Origin: Enterococcus hermanniensis
GTDB taxonomy: Bacteria; Bacillota; Bacilli; Lactobacillales; Enterococcaceae
Direction: 5' to 3'
DNA: 64,000 nt
NCBI RefSeq assembly: GCF_001885945.1
Contig: NZ_JXKQ01000006.1
Span: forward strand, 585-64,584
The position numbers were made by a program, and so were the translations under genes. The notes beneath the pieces were generated by a model. It was not told the DNA's origin and made no database searches. It was given only the letters and a program-made list of their open reading frames with translations. This document shows, piece after piece, positions 32,101-39,792 of this stretch (the first letter of the stretch is position 1; every line of letters begins with the position of its first letter).

Positions 32101-32284
32101 CAACGTTTCTGTTATCCCAAATAAAATTAGAAGCATCGCCAATTGTAGCAATTGCAAGAATTATTAATTCTTGTGCCATGTATTCTACTTGAATATGTTC
32201 TTCAAGTGGAACACCATATTCAAACATTTTTGATTTCGCCTGAACTTTTTTTAAATAATATTTTGAATTACTTTCAATTAACAT
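29150..32284 (-). CDS. hamB: Hachiman defence helicase HamB
   Basis: 1044-residue superfamily 2 helicase. Walker A is PTSSGKTT near residue 268, motif II is DEAH (FDEAHLFDD) near 373, and motif VI is LLGRTGRAGK near 645, with long extra C-terminal helices. The gene overlaps the DUF1837 gene upstream by 11 bases, giving the HamA-HamB pair of the Hachiman anti-phage system. In that system the helicase senses or loads on DNA and licenses the HamA nuclease. The ATG at 32284 follows a GAGGG ribosome site within hamA, so translation is coupled. AT content is higher than the flanking core genes, consistent with transfer. Confidence 0.9.
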   Translation of the reverse strand: MLIESNSKYYLKKVQAKSKMFEYGVPLEEHIQVEYMAQELIILAIATIGDASNFIWDNRNVGTSLSLNDELIENLNFTSIYFNSLITSKIGESNYNDYFGILGAISFYLSDSLGSTKVMLNKIDWSMDLEVNGIETVLLYLMADRLDDLNGYKFPSKYIYSFYSLIEEYSQFYSNGTLINIESLVILKQKIYESQNPREILFGDALLAVFIKKYKNASLNLLPNYSGTTIEDWNGLLLNNSSIKELWPSQILLGKESIFKGSSGVIQMPTSSGKTTSIGLIIRSAFITNRTKLAIVVAPFKALCKEITLNLTDFFSHDEVIVNELSDIAEKDDIDFFDTTEKNTLIILTPEKLLFLIRNKNEILEDLNLIIFDEAHLFDDNSRGTNYELLISTIKYYLKKSSQKILISAVITNSSMINDWLNDGDGKVISNNNIISAQRSIAMGDWIGHTGQLYFLNQENPDIDDFYVPKIVDIQEINKLGRERVKRYFPDVDFKKKKLNNAYDMQIYYALKMIHNGATAIFSGTKASADKTIERILEIERRGLPIAAFSNNNNADENIKIANLIKLNLGDSATYYYAALKGVFIHHGNIPSGIRTSIEYAMSHNLINFVVCTSTLAQGVNLPIKYLIISNLYQGQSQIKVRDFHNLLGRTGRAGKHIEGTVILSEPFVHSNKRDWKWRKYKSMLNIANSEDSLSNLLKLVRDIDIKNLPSINLLPLILLKYSNSDEFNRQNNLLKQVIKKEFPESYLPFSNELQTILNSLNDVENYVMFFMNYFGKDEANFTNIVTKQTLGYQLASEDEKEKLIHLFDTIKNHSLLLTKGELNLYTITSLGFDSSKFLSQWLSEKIEEINQVNSEIELVNIIFPQLVLLRENALVKKITDSSIFSKLCELWIQGESYREILIYCQNNHFTLIRYNKLASFTIQDVIEICDSILAYSTILPLNGIVAFMNDSQNNLNINLIKKLQKKIRYGLPNNLSINIYELGFSDRGVAQIIAKIIDKDSFFSSLPSISKQLTKRLIREKKDSIETVLKDFPQYFVDTLQKL

Positions 32285-33083
32285 TGGCAGCCCTCACATA
32301 CATTTGTTTGATAAATTCTAAAAATTTAGGAGAATGTACAGCTATCAACTGAACATCTTTATCTGGATGTGTGGAGATATCTACTGTTTTTAATAAATCT
32401 CTAGAAAAAGCTTTATCTGAACAGACAGCCGCAGCAGCAAAGATCCTTTTATAGGGACGATCAACGGAATTTTGAAATCTTTTTACTAAATTAGCTTGGT
32501 CACTATTACCATAATAATTTAACATTTGGTATGAGGCATTTAAAGATTCGCCAATTCGTGTAAGATCCTTGGCTGAATGATTAACAGCATTTTGTAAAAC
32601 ATTATCAGGAGCAGATTCGCTATTTCTTGCTTTTACCTCAATGACAATCATTTCATCTTTTTTGTTAGTTTGCCCAACAGTATTAAGTTTGTAACCAATT
32701 AAATCACTACCTTGTGTGGATGTATTTCGATTAAATTTTTGTTTGTATCTCACCTTCGGGACAACATAATTTAAAACATACTCAATATAGCTAGCTATTA
32801 ATATCTCTGAAAAATCTCCAGACATAGTGCTAGGACCAAGGCGGTCTGTAGGATCAGGAAATTTCATATTTAGTAAAAAATCCTTTCGGGAGATGCCAAA
32901 ACCATCACGCTGCATATCGAGGTCAGCTAACGAGCAATAATTGTCTCTTAAATACTCAGCCCATTGGTTTAGAATTTCTTCATCATCGGCTATATTTACA
33001 TGTAGAACAGTAATCTCTTTATCCTGGGCAGTTACAATATTTTCTTCTTGAACAAAAAAGTCAATGAACTTTGGATTTTCCAT
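32274..33083 (-). CDS. hamA: Hachiman defence nuclease HamA (DUF1837)
   Basis: 269 residues. The DUF1837 core runs from about residue 85 and includes SGDFSEILIASYIEY, then D127 (GSDLIGYK) and E149-x-K151 (VIEVKAR), a PD-(D/E)xK nuclease site. HamA is the effector nuclease of Hachiman, held inactive by HamB until phage challenge. ATG at 33083 has AGGGGAG upstream; the in-frame TTG at 33107 would put that site inside the gene. It is the first gene of the hamA-hamB operon. Confidence 0.9.
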   Translation of the reverse strand: MENPKFIDFFVQEENIVTAQDKEITVLHVNIADDEEILNQWAEYLRDNYCSLADLDMQRDGFGISRKDFLLNMKFPDPTDRLGPSTMSGDFSEILIASYIEYVLNYVVPKVRYKQKFNRNTSTQGSDLIGYKLNTVGQTNKKDEMIVIEVKARNSESAPDNVLQNAVNHSAKDLTRIGESLNASYQMLNYYGNSDQANLVKRFQNSVDRPYKRIFAAAAVCSDKAFSRDLLKTVDISTHPDKDVQLIAVHSPKFLEFIKQMYVRAANVN

Positions 33084-33447
33084 AAAATTCAACTCCCCTG
33101 AAATCAATTCAATTCATTATATCATCAATTCCAAAGGAAAGATTAATCTCTTTTGTACTAGTCAAAAGAGATAAATATACGGTTATAGTTTTCTCGTTTT
33201 TTTGACGGAAAAAGCTCGCTGGAAGTTTGATATTAATTTCAATGAAATAGATATTGATTATATTGACTATAAGTAGATAGATTTCTCCAGTAGAGTGGTT
33301 GATTGATGGGGGGAGATGTCTTTATTATTGTAAACGGTAGAGTAAATCCTGTTGCTAATTTTTACTGATATAACATCTAAGAGGCGCAGAGCTTTTCAAA
33401 ATATACTGCTTTTTAGATGGAAAATACTTTAAAAGAAGATTTTCTAA
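33084..33447. other. Intergenic region between hamA and fic
   Basis: About 360 AT-rich bases between divergent genes. It must hold the hamAB promoter on the minus strand. TTATATCATCAATTCC near 33115-33130 is promoter-like. No gene is seen. Confidence 0.4.
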
Positions 33448-33503
33448 TTTTCTCCGCCACTATTTGTTTTTCTCCGCCAAATAAGATAAAATGGCGGAGA
33501 AAA
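33448..33503 (+). promoter_or_regulatory. Repeated CTCCGCCA operator in the fic promoter
   Basis: TTTTCTCCGCCA occurs at 33448-33459 and again ending at 33479. Its inverse, TGGCGGAGAAAA, is at 33492-33503. The second and third copies form an inverted pair around ATAAGATAAAA. Binding by the winged helix of the adjacent Fic protein is inference. Confidence 0.7.
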
Positions 33504-33510
33504 GAGGTGG

Positions 33511-34578
33511 ATGGCGGTGAAAGAATTTAATTATCGTGAGTTGAAAAAACTCTCTCTTAGTCACGATTTGTTGAATATGATGACTAAGATTCATGAGTAT
33601 AAGGGAAAGCAAGAACTCTATATTGCGACCAAACCAGAAATTTTAAGTAAACTGACGGACTTGGCTTTGATTCAAAGTACAGAGGCTTCCAACAAAATTG
33701 AAGGAATTGCGACGACAGATGGCCGCTTGAAGCAAATCGTGGCAGAAAAGGTCAAACCTCGTAATCGAGACGAAGAAGAAATTGCCGGTTATCGGGATGT
33801 TTTGAAACTGATTCATGATAGCTACGAGTACATTCGCGTAGTGCCAAATGATATTTTAACGTTACACAAGAACCTCTATAATTACTCAGCTAAAAGTTAC
33901 AAAGGTAAGTTCAAAAGTGGTGATAATGTTATTACGGAAAAAGATCTGGATGGTAAGGAGCGAGTTCGGTTTGTACCAGCTCCTGCTTATTTGACACCTG
34001 ATTTAATTGATGAGTTGTGCTACCAATACAATCAAGCCGTTCAGAAGGCTGAGATTGATCCGTTACTGCTGATTCCTTGCTTTGTTTTAGACTTTCTCTC
34101 GATTCATCCATTCAGTGACGGGAATGGGCGGATGTCGCGCTTGTTGACGCTGTTATTGCTATACAAGTCAGGCTATTTAGTCGGCAAGTACATCAGTATT
34201 GAAATGTTGATTGAAGAATCGAAGCAAACCTATTATGAAGCGTTACAGGCAAGTTCTGTAGGATGGTTGGAAAATGAGCAAGACTATACGCCTTTTGTTC
34301 GCTATCTTGTCGGAATCATTTTGCGAGCGTATGAAAACTTCTCAGAGCGTTTCGAGATTATTATTAATCGTGAGCTAACACCTGCAGAGAGGGTAGTAGA
34401 GGAACTAGAAAAGTCCTTTGAACCTTTGAGTAGAGCTAATCTGGAGAACTTATTGCCGGATATTAGCCAGCGAACGATAGAACGTGCTTTAGCTGAGTTA
34501 CAAACAGAGAATAAGATTCAAAAAGTCGGGCAAGGCCGTTCGACTAAGTATCAGCTAATAAATGAATTCAAATCGTAA
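33511..34578 (+). CDS. Fic family protein with C-terminal winged helix (class II)
   Basis: 355 residues. The Fic motif HPFSDGNGRMSR begins at H199 and is intact, so AMP transfer (or related nucleotide transfer) to a protein hydroxyl is likely. An N-terminal inhibitory motif S-x-x-x-E-G (SNKIEG, near residue 60) defines a class II Fic that is self-inhibited. The C-terminal 80 residues resemble a winged helix (LENLLPDISQRTIERALAELQ), which may bind the repeated operator just upstream. No antitoxin gene is adjacent, in line with an internal inhibitor. It is carried as island cargo next to Hachiman. The target protein is unknown. Confidence 0.9.
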   Translation: MAVKEFNYRELKKLSLSHDLLNMMTKIHEYKGKQELYIATKPEILSKLTDLALIQSTEASNKIEGIATTDGRLKQIVAEKVKPRNRDEEEIAGYRDVLKLIHDSYEYIRVVPNDILTLHKNLYNYSAKSYKGKFKSGDNVITEKDLDGKERVRFVPAPAYLTPDLIDELCYQYNQAVQKAEIDPLLLIPCFVLDFLSIHPFSDGNGRMSRLLTLLLLYKSGYLVGKYISIEMLIEESKQTYYEALQASSVGWLENEQDYTPFVRYLVGIILRAYENFSERFEIIINRELTPAERVVEELEKSFEPLSRANLENLLPDISQRTIERALAELQTENKIQKVGQGRSTKYQLINEFKS

Positions 34579-34812
34579 TATAATTCACGGGCCATCAATA
34601 GAAGCATAAAATCGGTAATTTAAAAATCAACGAGGCTAATTGAAAGTTGAATAGCTAAAAATATCAGTTTGATGCGCTATTTGAAACTCGTTAGAACCAG
34701 TGAAAACAAAATGTGAACTTTTTTAAATTAGTTTACACTTGTCAATAAGTGCTTATTTCCTTGGTATAACAGTGTTTGTACGTAGCTTTTCGATTGTTTT
34801 TCGTGTTTTTGT
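34579..34812. other. Gene-free stretch between fic and the oriT-like site
   Basis: AT-rich, no convincing gene. TAGTTTACACTTGTC and short dyads lie near 34730 just before the oriT-like repeat. Confidence 0.4.
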
Positions 34813-34836
34813 ACCCCCCTGTTAGATAGGGGGGGT
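34813..34836 (-). other. oriT-like nick region of island 1 (MobT family)
   Basis: ACCCCCC at 34813-34819 and GGGGGGGT at 34829-34836 flank a short core. Read on the minus strand the core is TATCTAACAG, giving C-run, CTAACAG, G-run. This layout is known from the oriT of ICEBs1 and Tn916-type elements. Island 2 has the same TCTAACAGGGGG core at 39659-39682 with its own relaxase. Island 1 has none. Confidence 0.7.
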
Positions 34837-34874
34837 GAAACAACACTCGCGGGCTGGCGCCCACTCGTGTTCAA

Positions 34875-34931
34875 GGCGAACTCTTTACGAAGGGGAATTC
34901 GCTTGAGGCGAACCCCTCCGCAAAGAGCGCC
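34875..34931. repeat. Long imperfect hairpin next to the oriT-like site
   Basis: GGCG/CGCC, CTCTTT/AAAGAG, AGGGG/CCCCT and CGC/GCG pair in order, giving an interrupted GC-rich stem from 34875 to 34931. It may be part of the transfer or single-strand origin. The 69-codon minus-strand frame over it is not convincing as a gene. Confidence 0.6.
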
Positions 34932-35047
34932 TAACATTTGGAGAATTTTATATCAATTCTATCTAGCAATCAATAATGAAAAAATATCAATTCATAAAGT
35001 CGTTCAAAGCGCTATGTTTAGAAAGCAATGACTGAAAAGGGGAAACT

Positions 35048-35503
35048 ATGGACTTTCAACATCCTGATGATCAAATTATGTCTGAATTAATTGAACGGCA
35101 ATGGACTCGGCATTCAATTCAATCAGCTATTGTAAATCCAGCGGGTAAGGTTATTTGTTTTGGTGAGACAACTGTAAGTGAGAGTCATGATCCTACTGCT
35201 CATGCAGAGATTAACAGTATTCGAAAAGCCTGCACTATACTGGAAATAGCAGCTTTTCCGAAAGGATATTGGCTGTATTCTACTTTTGAACCTTGCCCTT
35301 TGTGTAGTTCAGCAGCAATATGGGCGGGAATAGATGGAATTGTTTATGCAAATAATCCAGATTACAGAGGGAATGAACCAAATTGGTCATTCATGTCTTG
35401 TAAGGAGGTCTTAGCAGCCGGCAGTTCTATTCATCCAGTATCATTAATACAAGATTTTAAAATTGATGATATAAAAGGATATTTTATTCGCCATGATGTT
35501 TAG
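35048..35503 (+). CDS. Zinc-dependent nucleoside/cytidine deaminase family protein
   Basis: 151 residues with a CDA-fold zinc site: H-A-E in DPTAHAEINSIRKAC and P-C-x-x-C in FEPCPLCSSAAIWAG. The arrangement and the PCPLC sequence resemble guanine deaminase, CMP or tRNA-adenosine deaminase relatives; the substrate cannot be fixed from sequence. GGGG-type ribosome site precedes ATG 35048. It is the last gene of island 1, just inside the right junction, and is probably cargo. A metabolic role is the simplest reading. Confidence 0.8.
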   Translation: MDFQHPDDQIMSELIERQWTRHSIQSAIVNPAGKVICFGETTVSESHDPTAHAEINSIRKACTILEIAAFPKGYWLYSTFEPCPLCSSAAIWAGIDGIVYANNPDYRGNEPNWSFMSCKEVLAAGSSIHPVSLIQDFKIDDIKGYFIRHDV

Positions 35504-35793
35504 TCCTACAAGTTTTGAGGAATTTGTTCTTTTATCTTTGATTTGGCAACGATAAAAAGACTACGTGGATTTACCATGCAGTTTCTTCAATGGAAAGTTT
35601 TAAAGGAGTGTAGTTGATACTGATATGCTCTGAACTTATCGTAACTAAATTGTCTTACGTTGAAAATTGGTTACGAATCGTGGTTACGAGTGCCTAAAAT
35701 CGACTGAAATACAGTACAAATCTTGAGGCGGAAAATACTGGTAAATCAGCACTTTTGATATTCATTGATTTAAAATAACACATTTGAACTGCC
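35504..35793. other. Right-end region of island 1
   Basis: No gene seen. It holds two GGTTACGA direct repeats (35667-35678 and 35680-35691), matching the arm repeats at the left end of the island, and an AT-rich spacer before the att repeat. Confidence 0.55.
35667..35691 (+). repeat. Integrase 1 arm-type repeats, right end
   Basis: TTGGTTACGAAT and GTGGTTACGAGT are direct repeats of the unit found at 26525-26548. Confidence 0.65.
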
Positions 35794-35845
35794 AACCAGG
35801 TCTTAAGAAAGCACGTAAAGCATCTCAATTTTCAAAACGTTAATC
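35794..35845 (+). repeat. attR of island 1 and attL of island 2 (second rpsI 3' end)
   Basis: The 52-bp exact copy of 26415-26466 encodes [15 protein letters not shown] and a stop. It separates the two islands. Confidence 0.92.
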
Positions 35846-35879
35846 AATTCCTTATTGTATCAACGTTTACAAGAATTTT

Positions 35880-35900
35880 TTGGTTCAAGTTGGTTCAAAT
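35880..35900 (+). repeat. Integrase 2 arm-type repeats, left end
   Basis: TTGGTTCAAG and TTGGTTCAAA are adjacent direct repeats. The same unit is doubled at 48364-48383. Confidence 0.65.
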
Positions 35901-36949
35901 TATAAATTTGACAAAGAATTTAAGAGGTTTAAAGCATCAGCATCTTGCTGGTGCTTTTTTTCTGGCATCAATTCAAGATAATAGTTCTGCGTTGTTTGAA
36001 TATTGATATGACCTAAGCGTTTTGATACATAGGCAATATCAATATCTTGTGAAAATAGAAAAGAAGCATGAGTATCTCTTAGGCCGTGGAAGGTAGTTTT
36101 TGGAATATCTAGTTTTTTCAGTAATCTGGCGAGCTTAGCAGATTGTTGAAAGCCGTCAGGATCAAAAAAATATCCATTATCTTTAATCGGGACAGATTTT
36201 AGAATATCGTAGACTTCTTGGTTAATGGAAATATCTCGTCTTGAATTTTTTGTTTTTAACGAGGTATCTTCAGAAGTTGGACTAAGGGAACGTCTGACAT
36301 GGATACCATATTCAAAGAGGTCTTCGGGACGTATACCTAAAAGCTCTCCGCGTCTCATGCCAGTTTCTAAGGCAAGGAGTACAAGAATGTTAAACTCATT
36401 TTCTCGATGATTAATGACATAAGTACGCAGTTTCTTTAATTCGGTAATAGAAAGTGCACGGTTTCTCTTATCTAAAACTTTCCCTCGTGTTTTGACTAAA
36501 TTTGCAAAATCGGTAGCAAGATAGCCACGAGCATAAGCATCACGTAATGCCGTTTTGATTTTCAATAGTACTTCATGAGTGGTTTTACGAGAATGAGTTT
36601 CTGCATACTTATCTATTTTTCGTTGTACTACAATATCGTTCAAATCCTTTAACTGTATATCGCCAAATAATTTCTTCACCACTTGAGAAGTCCTTTGATA
36701 ATTTTGAAAAGTCGTTTCTTTTACATCGTTTTTCTTTATGATATGAATCCAGTTTTCAAAGAAGTCAGCAAATGTTGTTGTACGCTCTGCTAATTGTTTT
36801 CCATTTCCTTTCTCCAATTCATTTTCCAAAGCCCAACGAGTTGCTTCCTTTTTAGAGCTAAATGATTTTGTCAATTTCTTATGTTGACCATGATTGTAAA
36901 GTGAGATCTGAGCTCTATATGAGTTACCACGTTTAATTATACTAGGCAT
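35900..36949 (-). CDS. Tyrosine recombinase/integrase of island 2
   Basis: 349 residues: an arm-binding domain (about 1-55), a core-binding domain (60-155) and a catalytic domain with all key residues, R199 (TGMRRGE), H288 and R291 (HGLRDTH), H314 (LGH) and Y323 (NYYLE). It should integrate and excise island 2 at the rpsI 3' end. The gene lies at the left end next to the att repeat, with xis upstream. It is distinct from the integrase of island 1. Confidence 0.93.
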   Translation of the reverse strand: MPSIIKRGNSYRAQISLYNHGQHKKLTKSFSSKKEATRWALENELEKGNGKQLAERTTTFADFFENWIHIIKKNDVKETTFQNYQRTSQVVKKLFGDIQLKDLNDIVVQRKIDKYAETHSRKTTHEVLLKIKTALRDAYARGYLATDFANLVKTRGKVLDKRNRALSITELKKLRTYVINHRENEFNILVLLALETGMRRGELLGIRPEDLFEYGIHVRRSLSPTSEDTSLKTKNSRRDISINQEVYDILKSVPIKDNGYFFDPDGFQQSAKLARLLKKLDIPKTTFHGLRDTHASFLFSQDIDIAYVSKRLGHINIQTTQNYYLELMPEKKHQQDADALNLLNSLSNL

Positions 36950-37054
36950 TTATAACAAATCCTTTCACTGAAAGATGGTTGATAAATGCTAGTTGAATAC
37001 ACCGTCATTCTACATGGCGAAAAGCATCTAATCAACCATCCTACGATATTTTAG

Positions 37055-37252
37055 CTAGATAGAGTGCGTCTTAATAAAATTAATGAGGGAAGTGACAGTG
37101 TATCGTTCTTGTCTTCCTATCATAAAACGCTCTAACTCATCGTTTGCGCGAACGAATTTATCAAAAGATTTTGGATCGATCCCTAAAAAATGAGAAGCTT
37201 GTTCTCTAGTAAGTAGATAGGGCAATTCATAAGTAGTTATTGTATTTTTCAT
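37055..37252 (-). CDS. xis: Excisionase (Tn916 Xis-like)
   Basis: 65 residues: YELPYLLTREQASHFLGIDPKSFDKFV is the winged-helix start of Tn916-type excisionases and the C-terminus ends in a short helix. It lies 105 bases upstream of int on the same strand. Its role is to bend att DNA and favour excision. Confidence 0.85.
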   Translation of the reverse strand: MKNTITTYELPYLLTREQASHFLGIDPKSFDKFVRANDELERFMIGRQERYTVTSLINFIKTHSI

Positions 37253-37341
37253 AGTTTATTTCCTTTCCAAAAATGTTTTTTGGCTGACACAAGGAAATGT
37301 GCTATACTCAACTTGTCTAGGGCGGAGTACGTTTATACATT

Positions 37342-38598
37342 TTAATGTGTAAGCTGTGCTTTGCTTTTTTTGTGTATTTTTTCTGCCTTCATATTTTGAA
37401 GACACTGGATATAAAATTCTACTTCTTCCTGATAATAATCAGGCTCAGCAATCAAATTTTCTAATATTTTTTGCTGCCTTGAACTAAGTTCCCCACAGCT
37501 AATAATCTCGTTAATCAAATTTGAATCAAAATGATTATCTACCTCTTGAATAAATGCGAGGGTGGGAGAAACGCTGTGAATTAACCAATTCATACTTTTC
37601 TCAAAGCTTTGAGGAATTGTTTCTAAAGAAATGGTGATTGCGCCATGATTGCCAATAAAGGCTGCCCATTTGGCATCGACTTTTGCACCTGGATCATTTG
37701 GAGCACGGTCATAAAAACAAATTGCCCCATTAAGTAACTCAAAGAATAGTTTGGTTAAATCATGGGTTTTTGAAATAATCTTTGCCAAGCTTTGCGCTTT
37801 CTCTTTTCGATACCGTAGTTCAAAGCGATTTTTTACTTCTGCTTCTTCTAAAGAAATTCCTCGTCGCTTTCGTTGTTCATAATCCTTCTGATAAAAGCAA
37901 AAGCGACACTGACTCTTCTTTGAGCCTAAATACAAGGTCTCACCATTTGATTCATTGTTTATGATATCCGTACCGCCATGAGATTCACTCACTTGAAAAG
38001 TGGTCCACACATGGCCTAGTGTTACCTTACGCTTCAGTTCTGGAATGCTGAGACTCCCCACAAAATCATCTAAAGTAAAATCAATCCGTGTAAAGTTTCC
38101 CTGATAATCTAATACCTTACGGAAGAACTCTTGCCAGTTTGATTTTGCGGTCTTCAAACGCATGGCAAGATGTTTACAGCCTTGACCTGAAAACTCCATT
38201 ACGGTTCCTTTTACCGTATCGTCAATGGAATACCGAATCGTGATTACTTGATTCCAAACATATTGCCCAATATAGCCCTTTGGCGCATAATCCAGTTCCT
38301 CAAAGCGTTCAATAGGCATGCCAATAATCTCTTCAATCAACTTTAAATGTTGATTCGAGAAAAAGTGAATGGTTAGATAATCAATCAAAACACGATTAAC
38401 TGGAACAATCTCTTCTTGCAAACTATCCAATACAAGATTCAGTTTTTCTGCACTTAATCGTCTCGTTCCTTTTTCTACCTTTGATAGTAACGACCTCGAA
38501 ATCCCCACTTTTTCTGCTAAATATCGCTGGGTCCACCCCCTTTCTTCTCGAGAAACTCGAATGGCTTCCCCGAGATCATGTTGATTGACTTGGTTCAT
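37342..38598 (-). CDS. MobT-family relaxase / replication initiation factor (Rep_trans) with N-terminal HTH
   Basis: 418 residues. Residues about 8-65 form an XRE helix-turn-helix (GWTQRYLAEKVGISRSLLSKVEKG). The rest is a Rep_trans domain of the Tn916 Orf20 / ICEBs1 NicK type: YLTIHFFS, FTRIDFTLDDFVG and LYLGSKKSQCRFCFYQKD. Such relaxases nick oriT and initiate rolling-circle DNA transfer. No type IV secretion genes are in the island, so it would be mobilized by a helper element. An oriT-like site is at 39659-39682, beyond the divergent regulator. Confidence 0.88.
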   Translation of the reverse strand: MNQVNQHDLGEAIRVSREERGWTQRYLAEKVGISRSLLSKVEKGTRRLSAEKLNLVLDSLQEEIVPVNRVLIDYLTIHFFSNQHLKLIEEIIGMPIERFEELDYAPKGYIGQYVWNQVITIRYSIDDTVKGTVMEFSGQGCKHLAMRLKTAKSNWQEFFRKVLDYQGNFTRIDFTLDDFVGSLSIPELKRKVTLGHVWTTFQVSESHGGTDIINNESNGETLYLGSKKSQCRFCFYQKDYEQRKRRGISLEEAEVKNRFELRYRKEKAQSLAKIISKTHDLTKLFFELLNGAICFYDRAPNDPGAKVDAKWAAFIGNHGAITISLETIPQSFEKSMNWLIHSVSPTLAFIQEVDNHFDSNLINEIISCGELSSRQQKILENLIAEPDYYQEEVEFYIQCLQNMKAEKIHKKSKAQLTH

Positions 38599-38759
38599 AG
38601 AAAAACCTCCTTCTGCTATTAAATTGTCAAAGAACCATCAGACTTATTTTAAGTACAAATCGATTGTACGCCTGTATTTATTTTAAGTCAATACATTTTG
38701 ACTTTTTTTAAGTACAAGCGTATACTGAATTTAAGAACTTATCATGAGGAGGATTTTTC

Positions 38760-39572
38760 ATGGAGATAGACAAGCAAGCAGTGGGCAATCGAATTCGGCA
38801 GATTCGTCAAGAGTTAAAGTTGAGTATGGAGAAATTTGGCAAACTAATTGGTGATTTACCACGAAGTACAGTCAATAACTGGGAACGTGGGATTAACCTT
38901 CCAAAAACCGAAACCCTTCACCAAATTGCAGAAATAGGCCATGTCACCAACGAGTATCTTTTGTATGGTACTCAAGAAAACCAATACATTTTAGAAATGC
39001 TTCAAAAGAAGGCAGGTAAGCTTGATCCTAAGATTGAAGGGCTAATAGTAGACGAACTGAAACAAGCCGGTCTTGTTAGTGAAAAAGAAATGGATCGGAT
39101 GATTGAATTTTTTATTATAAACCTCATTCCACCAACGGAACAAGACCAATTTACTTATCAATGTATCGATGAGAAAAAGCAGCTTTACCTTGGTTCAACT
39201 AAATTTGGTAAAGAAGCTCAACTCTATTTACACCATGATAATCAAAATCACATTCTGCACATTCTGCCCTTTACCTTTTCCAACTTTAGTGTGGATCGCT
39301 TACTCGTCTATTTAGCAAATCAAGAATCCTATTCCTATTTTGGGAAACATTTGCCCAAGGAACTAGGTGAAAAAGTCATTCTTCTATACTCGATCAATCA
39401 ATTGACCGGCGATGTTCGAATCGCCCCATTAGTCTATTCAAAAGAAACAGCCTCCTATCAATACACAGAAGATAATCTATACCTATTAGAACAACAATAC
39501 CTCTATCTTCCATTCGCAATGGAAATCGAGAAAGAACGCCTGTTAAACGCAGCGTATCCGCAATCAAAATAA
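38760..39572 (+). CDS. XRE-family transcriptional regulator of island 2
   Basis: 270 residues with an N-terminal helix-turn-helix (RSTVNNWERGINLPK) and a C-terminal domain like that of the island 1 regulator at 28300. The two share VNNWERGINLP and the following LLYGT. It is divergent from the relaxase, positioned to control mob and int genes. ATG at 38760 follows GAGGAGG. AAGTACA-type repeats in the shared promoter region (38640-38720) are candidate operators. Confidence 0.85.
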   Translation: MEIDKQAVGNRIRQIRQELKLSMEKFGKLIGDLPRSTVNNWERGINLPKTETLHQIAEIGHVTNEYLLYGTQENQYILEMLQKKAGKLDPKIEGLIVDELKQAGLVSEKEMDRMIEFFIINLIPPTEQDQFTYQCIDEKKQLYLGSTKFGKEAQLYLHHDNQNHILHILPFTFSNFSVDRLLVYLANQESYSYFGKHLPKELGEKVILLYSINQLTGDVRIAPLVYSKETASYQYTEDNLYLLEQQYLYLPFAMEIEKERLLNAAYPQSK

Positions 39573-39573
39573 G

Positions 39574-39682
39574 GTGACAAGATTGATAAGCATGTGACAA
39601 AGAAAACACTGCTAGGACACTCCCAAATGGGTAGTTGTCACAGTTTCCTGTTCTTTGTTAGCCCCCTGTTAGAAAGAGGGGC
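39574..39682 (-). other. oriT-like region of island 2
   Basis: The nick-type repeat is AGCCCC (39659-39664) with GGGGCT (39677-39682). The minus-strand core TCTAACAGGGGG is shared with island 1. Beside it are GTGACAA repeats (39574 and 39593) and their inverse TTGTCACA (39635-39642), plus a CCCAAATGGG palindrome. These may be relaxase-binding sites. Confidence 0.7.
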
Positions 39683-39722
39683 TTGCCCATGCCGTCCGGC
39701 TACGCCGTCCTGCAACAGCATT

Positions 39723-39778
39723 AAAAAGAGGAAAGACTAGCTTATACGGCGCTGCCGTCGCTAGTCTTTCCTCTTTTT
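39723..39778. terminator. Bidirectional terminator between the regulator/oriT and cadA
   Basis: AAAAAGAGGAAAGACTAGC (39723-39741) and its perfect 19-bp inverse at 39760-39778 enclose a GC-rich loop. A and T runs flank both sides. Confidence 0.88.
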
Positions 39779-39792
39779 ATGCTACTACTTGT

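Noticed and set aside
34728-34937. 69-codon minus-strand frame over the oriT-like region
   Set aside because: It lies on palindromic, GC-rich transfer-origin sequence and has no family resemblance; the repeats explain the open frame.
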